Assembly (NCBI RefSeq): GCF_004342685.1
Contig: NZ_SMBZ01000021.1
Coordinates: forward strand, 1 to 57,739
Direction: 5' to 3'
Source: Sphingobacterium alimentarium
Lineage (GTDB): Bacteria; Bacteroidota; Bacteroidia; Sphingobacteriales; Sphingobacteriaceae
DNA length: 57,739 nucleotides
Shown: in pieces, positions 51,421 through 57,739 of the stretch
Layout: each line of letters starts with the position of its first letter
How positions within the stretch are numbered: the stretch's first letter is position 1
The notes under the pieces: generated by a model
What the model saw: the letters and a program-made list of their open reading frames with translations, nothing else
Databases searched by the model: none
What the model was told of the DNA's origin: nothing
Made by a program: the position numbers and the translations under genes

Positions 51421-52947
51421 ATGATAAAAAGGCTTATATTGATGGCTGTTGTAATGGGAAATGTAATTGTTTCCCAAGCACAACTGAGTAAACCGAATGT
51501 TGTTATTATTATTTCGGATGACCACTCTTACCAAACAATTGGTGCCTATGGGTCCAAAATAGCTCGCACACCCAACATTGATCGTATTGCTGCTGAAGGT
51601 ACTGTTTTTCATAACGCATATGTAAACAATTCCATTTGCGGGCCTAGTAGGGCCACTTTACTCAGTGGGAAATACAGTCATAAGAATGGATTTAAGGATA
51701 ATGAAACCTCGTCCTTTGATTTTTCACAAAATCTATTTGTAAAGGATTTGCAAAATGTTGGCTATAAGACGGCGTGGATTGGCAAAATACATTTAGGTCA
51801 TGAATTGCAAGGATTTAATTACTATGATATTTTACCAGGGCAAGGGCATTATTTCAACCCCGATTTTATTTCAAAAGAAGGAAGGAAAAGAGTAGAGGGC
51901 TATGTGTCGGATATCGTAACGGACAAAGCCCTGAGCTGGCTGGATTCGATAGACACAAACAACCCATTTTGCTTAGTTGTGGGCCACAAGGCTACACATC
52001 GTACCTGGATGCCTGATCCAAAGGACTTCGGAGCATACGATAGAGAACATTTTCCTTTGCCTGAAACATTTTATGATGATTACACGAGCAGAAAGGCTGC
52101 CGCCGCACAGCAGATGTCTATAGATAAAGATATGCGAATGGGTTACGACTTAAAGATGTTTGAATCCTGGGAAGAAATGATGAATGATGGGAACTTCAAG
52201 CGTATGAATCAAGAGCAGAAAAAGCAGTATTCGGCTTATTACAAACCGATTTATGAGAAAATGCATGCAGAGAAATTGTCGGGGAAAGCTTTGGCGGAAT
52301 GGAAATTTAGAAGATACATGATTGATTATTTAAATACTGCGCAGTCTATGGATCGCAATATTGGGCGGGTACTTGACTATCTGAAAGAAAAAAATCTAGA
52401 CCAGAATACCATTGTGATCTACCTTTCCGATCAAGGATTTTATATGGGTGAGCACGGGTGGTTTGACAAAAGATTTATGTATCAAGAGTCTTTCAGAACT
52501 CCATTGGTGATGAAATATCCTTCACTGATTAAAGCGGGCAGCCATACCCAAGCAAGTATCGTTAATGCCGATATCGCCCCAACGCTATTGGAATTGGCTG
52601 GTGTTAAGACTCCTAGCGATATGCAGGGTAAGTCCTTTGTTCCGGTATTAAAATCTTCTAAGAAAGAACACAGAAAGCAAATATTCTATCATTATTTTGA
52701 AAATGGTGAGCACGCGGTTTCTCCGCATTTTGGCGTGAAGGAAGGACGCTATAAGCTGATTCGTTTTTACAAGCGCGTAGAGTCTTGGGAGTTATTTGAT
52801 TTGAAGGCGGATCCCCAAGAGTTGACAAATGTATATGATGATCCAAAATACCAAAGAATCGTCAAAAAGATGAAAAAGACGCTAGCCAAGCAAATTAAAA
52901 AATTTGATGATAAGGAAGCTGAAGAAATCTTCAATAGACAGATTTAG
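51421..52947 (+). CDS. Exported sulfatase
   Basis: Arylsulfatase-type enzyme of 508 residues with a signal peptide (to about 22, VSQAQ). The formylglycine site is SICGPSRATLLSGKYS, a Cys-type CxPSR motif, so it needs an anaerobic-type or FGE maturase. Metal residues are visible in VIIISDDHSYQTIG near 28-41 and LSDQGFYMGEHGWFDKR near 339-355. It probably releases sulfate from a polysaccharide or glycosaminoglycan in the periplasm; the exact S1 subfamily cannot be told. It stands alone, with no SusC/SusD or maturase gene nearby in the window. Confidence 0.9.
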   Translation: MIKRLILMAVVMGNVIVSQAQLSKPNVVIIISDDHSYQTIGAYGSKIARTPNIDRIAAEGTVFHNAYVNNSICGPSRATLLSGKYSHKNGFKDNETSSFDFSQNLFVKDLQNVGYKTAWIGKIHLGHELQGFNYYDILPGQGHYFNPDFISKEGRKRVEGYVSDIVTDKALSWLDSIDTNNPFCLVVGHKATHRTWMPDPKDFGAYDREHFPLPETFYDDYTSRKAAAAQQMSIDKDMRMGYDLKMFESWEEMMNDGNFKRMNQEQKKQYSAYYKPIYEKMHAEKLSGKALAEWKFRRYMIDYLNTAQSMDRNIGRVLDYLKEKNLDQNTIVIYLSDQGFYMGEHGWFDKRFMYQESFRTPLVMKYPSLIKAGSHTQASIVNADIAPTLLELAGVKTPSDMQGKSFVPVLKSSKKEHRKQIFYHYFENGEHAVSPHFGVKEGRYKLIRFYKRVESWELFDLKADPQELTNVYDDPKYQRIVKKMKKTLAKQIKKFDDKEAEEIFNRQI

Positions 52948-52966
52948 ATTATAAATGTGTAGAAAT

Positions 52967-53000
52967 AAAAAGTCCTGAATTGCATAACTCAGGACCTTTT
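52967..53000. terminator. Bidirectional terminator between sulfatase and prfB
   Basis: GTCCTGA pairs with TCAGGAC across a ten-base loop, flanked by A and T runs, so it can serve both convergent genes. Confidence 0.85.
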
Positions 53001-53010
53001 GTTTGAAATG

Positions 53011-54094
53011 CTAACCGCCAAATTCCATCAGGTAAGATTTTAGGAACTCATCCAGATCGCCGTCTAATACAGCTTGTGTGTTGGAGGTCTCTGTGCCTGT
53101 TCTTAAATCCTTGATTAGTTTATAAGGATGCAACACATAATTGCGAATTTGCGATCCCCATTCGATTTTTTTCTTTGATCCTTCAATGGCTGCAGAAGCC
53201 TCTTCGCGCTTGCGCATTTCAATTTCGTACAATTGCGATTTTAATAAGCGTAAAGCATTTTCTTTATTTTGCAGCTGCGAGCGTGACTCTTGGTTTTTGA
53301 TGATAATGCCCGTAGGTTTATGGTGCAAACGTACGGCTGTTTCCACTTTATTCACATTCTGTCCTCCGGCACCGCCCGCACGAAATGTATCCCATTCGAT
53401 TTCCGAATCTTTTACGTCGATTTCGATATTGTCATCCACTAGTGGGTATACGTATACTGATGCAAAAGAAGTATGGCGTTTGCCATTGGAATCAAATGGT
53501 GAGATACGTACTAAACGGTGTACCCCATTCTCGCCTTTGAGATAGCCGTAGGCGAAGTTTCCTGAAAACTGCAAGGTCACAGTCTTAATGCCTGCTACAT
53601 CCCCCTCTTGGTAGTCTTGCTCGGTGACTTTGCAGCCGTGTTTTTCGCCCCACATGATATACATACGCATGAGCATAGATGCCCAGTCACAGGACTCTGT
53701 GCCCCCAGCTCCCGCTGTAATCTGCAGAATGGCATCCAGCTGATCTTCTTCCGCACTGAGCATGTTTTTGAACTCCAGTTCTTCGACTTGTTCCAGTGCC
53801 AATTGATACTGTTCATGTGCATCTGTCTCAGTGGCATCGCCACTCTGGAAAAATTCATACATAATGGCTACATCGTCCACAGCAGAAGACACTTTATCGA
53901 AGTGTTCCGTCCATATTTTTAGATTCTTAATGCCATGTAATACTTTTTCGGCCTCCTTTGGGGCGTCCCAGAAGTCTGGTTGTAGGGTAATTTGAGTATC
54001 TTTCTCTACCTCTGCTTTTTTCGCATCGATGTCAAAGATGCCTCCTCAGGGAAGCTACTCTATCCCTCAAGTCTTGAATTTGTTCTTTGGTCAT
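53011..54094 (-). CDS. prfB: Peptide chain release factor 2, with programmed +1 frameshift
   Basis: RF2 of 360 residues recognises UAA and UGA stops. The first 20 codons ([20 protein letters not shown]) end in CTT TGA C; the ribosome shifts +1 at 54034-54031 and continues to 53011. The recoding site CTTTGAC is preceded by AGGAGG, an internal Shine-Dalgarno-like sequence six bases upstream, exactly as in E. coli. After the shift the protein contains the SPF anticodon-like tripeptide ([12 protein letters not shown]) and the GGQ loop ([14 protein letters not shown]). It therefore autoregulates by UGA readthrough efficiency. An annotation that ignores the shift would give only the 293-residue part. 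Confidence 0.93.
54031..54046 (-). promoter_or_regulatory. prfB recoding signal
   Basis: Read on the minus strand: AGGAGG, three bases, then CTTTGAC with in-frame TGA. The purine-rich block pairs with 16S rRNA and the slippery CTT allows +1 slippage when RF2 is scarce. Confidence 0.9.
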
Positions 54095-54145
54095 AATGTA
54101 AAAGTAGTAAGAATATGCTAGATTAGAAATATAACCTTTTTGCGT

Positions 54146-54153
54146 TATATTTG
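54146..54153 (+). promoter_or_regulatory. Bacteroidota -7 promoter box for pgi
   Basis: TATATTTG matches TAnnTTTG and lies 32 bases before the pgi ATG. Confidence 0.58.
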
Positions 54154-54185
54154 TTTTTATCAAATAACTTATAAAGATAATTTAC

Positions 54186-55832
54186 ATGTTCCCAAAAATA
54201 GACTTTACAACAACCCGCGCATATAAATATTTAGTAGATCATTTTCTTACACTCAACGAAAAAAGCCTAAAAGATCTTTTTGCTGAAGATCCTACCCGGT
54301 TTGATAAATTTTCCATTACGTTCAACGATATATTGCTGGATTATTCCAAAAACAGAATAAATGACCAGACTTTCGCTCTTCTGATCCAGCTGGCTAAAGA
54401 ATGCAAACTGGATGAGGCTATAGAAGCCATGTTTAGCGGCGAAAAAATAAACGTTACGGAAGGCAGGCAAGTGTTGCATACTGCTTTGCGCAATCAATCG
54501 AATGAGCCCGTTATCGTCGATGGCGAAGATATCATGCCTAAAGTGCGTGCAGTATTAGCGCACATGAAGGAGTTTGTGCAGGAAGTCATTTCTGGGCAGT
54601 GGAAAGGTTTCACGGGAAAAGCGATTACCGACGTTGTAAATATTGGCATTGGTGGATCTGACCTGGGGCCGGTAATGGTTACCGAATCCTTGAAGCCGTA
54701 TAAAAGCCATCTGAATCTCCATTTCGTGTCTAATGTAGACGGTACACATATTGCCGAAACACTCAAAAAGGTGAATCCTGAAACTACTCTATTTCTTATA
54801 GCGTCCAAAACATTTACCACTCAAGAAACGATGGCCAATGCAGAGTCTGCAAAGCGATGGTTTTTGGAATCTGGAGCTAATGAAAGTGATGTGGCAAAAC
54901 ATTTTGTGGCCTTGAGCACCAATAGCAAAGGGGTGTCCGCGTTTGGTATAGATACCAAGAATATGTTTGAGTTTTGGGATTGGGTAGGTGGAAGGTATTC
55001 ATTATGGTCCGCTATTGGACTATCTATCGCCTTGGGTATTGGATATGACAATTTCGAAGAATTATTAGCAGGGGCCTATGATGCTGATACGCATTTCCGT
55101 ACAGCGGAGTTTGAAGAAAATATTCCGGTTATTCTTGCGCTTTTAGGCATTTGGTACAACAATTTCTTTGATGCTGAAAGTCACGCCATCTTGCCATATG
55201 ATCAGTATATGCATCGTTTTGCAGCCTATTTTCAACAGGGCGACATGGAAAGTAACGGTAAATATATTGACCGAAATGGAAATAGAGTTGAATACCAAAC
55301 TGGGCCTATTATCTGGGGCGAGCCGGGCACTAATGGTCAGCATGCCTTCTATCAGTTAATACATCAGGGCACAAAGTTAATACCGTGTGACTTTATTGCT
55401 CCAGCGAATTCGCATAACAAAATTGGAAATCACCATCAACTATTGCTATCCAACTTCTTCGCGCAAACGGAAGCTTTGATGAACGGTAAGACAGAAGAAG
55501 AAGTGGTCGCGGAATTCCAAAAGGCTGGTAAAAGTCAGCAAGAAATTGAGAAACTCAAAAACTACAAAATCTTTGAAGGCAACAGGCCAACCAATTCAAT
55601 ACTATTAAAACAGATTACTCCGCGGACATTAGGCACGCTGATAGCGCTGTATGAGCATAAAATTTTTGTGCAGGGGGTGATCTGGAATATCTATAGTTTT
55701 GACCAGTGGGGAGTAGAGCTGGGCAAACAATTAGCCTCAAAAATATTACCGGAATTGGACGGTAATCAAGATGTCAAATCTCACGACAGTTCTACAAATG
55801 GTCTGATCAATCAATATAAAGCTTGGCGATAA
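54186..55832 (+). CDS. pgi: Glucose-6-phosphate isomerase
   Basis: Cytoplasmic enzyme of 548 residues, matching the long bacterial/eukaryotic form. It interconverts glucose 6-phosphate and fructose 6-phosphate. Signature regions: [16 protein letters not shown] near 153-168, the substrate loop [15 protein letters not shown] near 208-222, the PGI signature [17 protein letters not shown] near 271-287, and the C-terminal [22 protein letters not shown]. The active-site Glu and Lys segments look intact. It is monocistronic with its own promoter and terminator. It works on the same pool as the phosphohexomutase at 2721. Confidence 0.96.
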   Translation: MFPKIDFTTTRAYKYLVDHFLTLNEKSLKDLFAEDPTRFDKFSITFNDILLDYSKNRINDQTFALLIQLAKECKLDEAIEAMFSGEKINVTEGRQVLHTALRNQSNEPVIVDGEDIMPKVRAVLAHMKEFVQEVISGQWKGFTGKAITDVVNIGIGGSDLGPVMVTESLKPYKSHLNLHFVSNVDGTHIAETLKKVNPETTLFLIASKTFTTQETMANAESAKRWFLESGANESDVAKHFVALSTNSKGVSAFGIDTKNMFEFWDWVGGRYSLWSAIGLSIALGIGYDNFEELLAGAYDADTHFRTAEFEENIPVILALLGIWYNNFFDAESHAILPYDQYMHRFAAYFQQGDMESNGKYIDRNGNRVEYQTGPIIWGEPGTNGQHAFYQLIHQGTKLIPCDFIAPANSHNKIGNHHQLLLSNFFAQTEALMNGKTEEEVVAEFQKAGKSQQEIEKLKNYKIFEGNRPTNSILLKQITPRTLGTLIALYEHKIFVQGVIWNIYSFDQWGVELGKQLASKILPELDGNQDVKSHDSSTNGLINQYKAWR

Positions 55833-55851
55833 ATGGCTTATCGAGCTAATA

Positions 55852-55891
55852 AATAAAGGTGAACAGTAACAAAAATGTTCACCTTTATTTG
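55852..55891. terminator. Terminator after pgi
   Basis: AAATAAAGGTGAACA pairs with TGTTCACCTTTATTT across a ten-base loop. Confidence 0.9.
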
Positions 55892-55987
55892 TTTTTAGTA
55901 AGATGTTACTTTGAATTTTAATGCATATTTTTAGCCTTATGAATTCAATACTAAACTAACTAACTAATTGAAATCTTACTTTACACT

Positions 55988-57592
55988 ATGAAAAAAGCGT
56001 TTTTACACAAGAGAAGTTTTAGAAACTTAATGTGGTCCAGCACATTATTACTAGGTATAATGAGCTATGAGGCGACGGCTCAAAATCGCATGGGAAGGCC
56101 GGCTCAAACACTGGAGCCCATTGTAGAGAAAATCATAGCCGAGGTCAACAACAATTCACAAATAGAGCAGCTTGCATTTGAATTATTGGATGTCGTTGGT
56201 CCGCGTCTTGTGGGTACATCGGGCATGAGCAATGCCAACCAGTGGGCGTTAAAGAAATTCGAGAGCTGGGGCATACCAGGTCGCAACCAACAATTCGGGG
56301 AGTGGGAAGGCTGGGAGAGAGGTGTATCACATATTGACATGGTATATCCACGTATTAAGACCTTAGCCGGAACCCAATTGGCATGGAGTCCAAGTACTAA
56401 AGGAAAAACTATTGAAGGGGAAGTGATTGCTTTACCTGAAATCAAAGATTCTTTAGAGTTTCAACGTTGGTTACCGAGCGTCAAAGGAAAGTATGTAATG
56501 ATCTCTATGCCTCAGCCTACCGGTAGACCAGACCACGACTGGGAGAAGTATGGCACGAAAGAATCGATCGAAAAGATGAATAAAAACCGGGATTCTTTGG
56601 CTATGGCCTGGGCGAATAAACTTAGAGCCACAGGATATAATGTAAACTCAATTCCGGGAATTTTGGAAGAAGCGGGTGCGGTAGGTATATTAACCAGCAA
56701 TTGGTCACGTGAATTTGGTGCTAATAAAATCTTTGGTGCACGTTCTAAGAAAGTGCCTACTTTGGATATTTCCTTAGAGGACTATGGTATACTATACAGA
56801 TTGTCCCAAAATGGAATAAAACCAAGAATAGCGGTTAATACATCTTCAAAACAATTAGGTCCTGTTCCATCTTTTAATACTATTGCGGAAATCAAAGGTA
56901 CAGAGAAGCCCAACGAGTATGTTATATTATCTGCTCACTTGGATTCCTGGGAAGGTGGTTCTGGGGCTACAGACAACGGAACAGGTACTATTGCGATGAT
57001 GGAAGTCGCGCGCGTACTTAAGAAGTTGTTGCCTAATCCAAAACGTACAATTTTGATCGGTTTGTGGGGTAGTGAGGAGCAAGGCTTGAACGGCTCGCGT
57101 TCTTTTGTACTGGATAATCCAGAAATCGTAGAAAAGACACAAGCTGTATTCAATCTGGACAACGGTACTGGTCGGGTAGAGAATATCAATGGCTCTGGTT
57201 TTGTGCATGCCTATGATTACGTAGGTAGATGGTTATCGGCAGTGCCTTTCCAAATTACACGTGAGATCAAAACTGATTTTCCAGGTTCACCAGGTGGTGG
57301 CGGTTCAGACCATGCTTCTTTTGTGGCGGCGGGCGTACCGGCATTTATGCTAAGCTCTTTGTCCTGGGGATATTACAATAGCACATGGCACACAAATTTA
57401 GATACATACGATAAATTAGTATTTGATGATTTGAAAAGTAATGTCATACTTACAGCCATCATGACGTACAAAGCTTCCGAGGAGCCTGAGTTAGTCAATA
57501 GAGAAAAACGTGTACTGCCATTAGGTAGAGACGGAAAGCCTCAGCCGTGGCCTGCAATAAGACAGCCACGTCGTACAGGAGTTGGATATTAA
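55988..57592 (+). CDS. Exported M28 family metallopeptidase
   Basis: Protein of 534 residues with a signal peptide (to about 32, EATAQ). An N-terminal region and a PA-like insert (about 130-260) precede the M28 zinc peptidase domain. Zinc ligands are His in LSAHLDSWEGGSGATDNGTG near 317-336, the catalytic Glu pair in GLWGSEEQGLNGS near 360-372, the Asp in FNLDNGTG, and the His in STWHTNLDTYD near 478-488. It probably trims amino acids from peptides outside the cytoplasm. A terminator followed directly by a group II intron lies after it. Confidence 0.9.
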   Translation: MKKAFLHKRSFRNLMWSSTLLLGIMSYEATAQNRMGRPAQTLEPIVEKIIAEVNNNSQIEQLAFELLDVVGPRLVGTSGMSNANQWALKKFESWGIPGRNQQFGEWEGWERGVSHIDMVYPRIKTLAGTQLAWSPSTKGKTIEGEVIALPEIKDSLEFQRWLPSVKGKYVMISMPQPTGRPDHDWEKYGTKESIEKMNKNRDSLAMAWANKLRATGYNVNSIPGILEEAGAVGILTSNWSREFGANKIFGARSKKVPTLDISLEDYGILYRLSQNGIKPRIAVNTSSKQLGPVPSFNTIAEIKGTEKPNEYVILSAHLDSWEGGSGATDNGTGTIAMMEVARVLKKLLPNPKRTILIGLWGSEEQGLNGSRSFVLDNPEIVEKTQAVFNLDNGTGRVENINGSGFVHAYDYVGRWLSAVPFQITREIKTDFPGSPGGGGSDHASFVAAGVPAFMLSSLSWGYYNSTWHTNLDTYDKLVFDDLKSNVILTAIMTYKASEEPELVNREKRVLPLGRDGKPQPWPAIRQPRRTGVGY

Positions 57593-57616
57593 TTCTTCCT
57601 ATCGAAAAACAACGTA

Positions 57617-57648
57617 TGGAGTACTATGCTAGTAGTGCTCCATTTTTT
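57617..57648 (+). terminator. Terminator of the M28 gene, used as intron target
   Basis: TGGAG plus TACTA pairs with TAGTA plus CTCCA (a three-base bulge on the right arm) and is followed by TTTTTT at 57643-57648. The group II intron starts at the very next base. Confidence 0.82.
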
Positions 57649-57739
57649 GTGTGCCCAGCATGTGCAATAACTCTAGGGTGTAAGTCCCGAACACGCCTTT
57701 ACAGTGGGAAGTGTTAGCTTAGGACAAGGGTGTCCACCG
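57649..57739 (+). mobile_element. Group II intron, 5' end (class C-like), truncated by window edge
   Basis: The sequence starts GTGTGCCCAGCATG and continues with CTCTAGGGTGTAAGTCCCGA and GGACAAGGGTGTCCACCG. This is the 5' end and domain I start of bacterial group II introns (GUGYG 5' splice site, then the AGGGTG-AGTCC hairpin). Insertion directly after a terminator T run is characteristic of class C introns. The reverse transcriptase gene and catalytic domain V must lie to the right of the window. Confidence 0.85.

Noticed and set aside
53011..53892. prfB as a truncated 293-residue gene starting at 53892
   Set aside because: An upstream 20-codon segment with CTTTGAC recoding restores the full RF2.

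Overview
The window looks like a chromosomal segment of a Sphingobacterium-like member of the Bacteroidota (inference). Direct support: many upstream regions carry the Bacteroidota promoter element TAnnTTTG in place of a sigma70 -10 box; Shine-Dalgarno sequences are rare; and there is a PorP/SprF type IX secretion protein, a bacillithiol BshC, futalosine hydrolase, citrulline hydrolase CtlX, and Bacteroidota-typical families (DUF3078, DUF6263, DUF6952).

Layout. 1-97: 3' end of a 5S rRNA and the rRNA operon terminator. 369-2656: an enoyl-CoA isomerase and 2,4-dienoyl-CoA reductase pair for unsaturated fatty acid oxidation, then a lipoprotein. 2721-6384: phosphohexomutase, Nudix hydrolase and a conserved unknown. 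6530-13799: bshC, a BamE-like lipoprotein, two amidinotransferase-superfamily genes (including ctlX) and gcvP. 13907-22188: PorP/SprF, an RsmI-like methylase, a hydrolase, NIF3, a coiled-coil zinc-ribbon protein and a tricorn-type protease. 22234-28147: CPBP protease, DUF2007, cdsA, DUF2461, a phosphoesterase, anmK and gcvH. 28169-32668: DUF6263 protein, pdhB, mqnB, a PTPS-folE pterin pair and an O-methyltransferase. 32691-36872: a same-strand envelope cluster with two glucosaminidases, two outer-membrane-type proteins and a PGRP amidase. 36869-41364 (minus): PIG-L deacetylase, two very small membrane proteins and a sodium/solute symporter, apparently one operon. 41697-42954 (minus): peroxiredoxin, thioredoxin and DUF6952. 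43129-43948: tRNA-Arg(CCU) with decayed sequence downstream. 44004-50254: MFS transporter, small exported protein, alpha-oxoamine-synthase-like enzyme, HU, TPR protein, a 29-residue mS38/COX24-like ribosomal protein and RNase G. 50423-57592: a frameshifted 5-hydroxyisourate hydrolase, a sulfatase, prfB with its programmed +1 frameshift, pgi and an M28 peptidase. 57649-57739: 5' end of a group II intron placed directly after a terminator.

Most of the window is ordinary chromosomal backbone. I see no CRISPR array, defence island or complete prophage. The parts most worth a second look are the PIG-L/microprotein/symporter operon with an unlisted 34-residue membrane protein, the nearly leaderless gene starts, the mitochondrial-like fatty acid and pterin gene pairs, the decayed region beside tRNA-Arg, and the class C-like intron insertion at the right edge.
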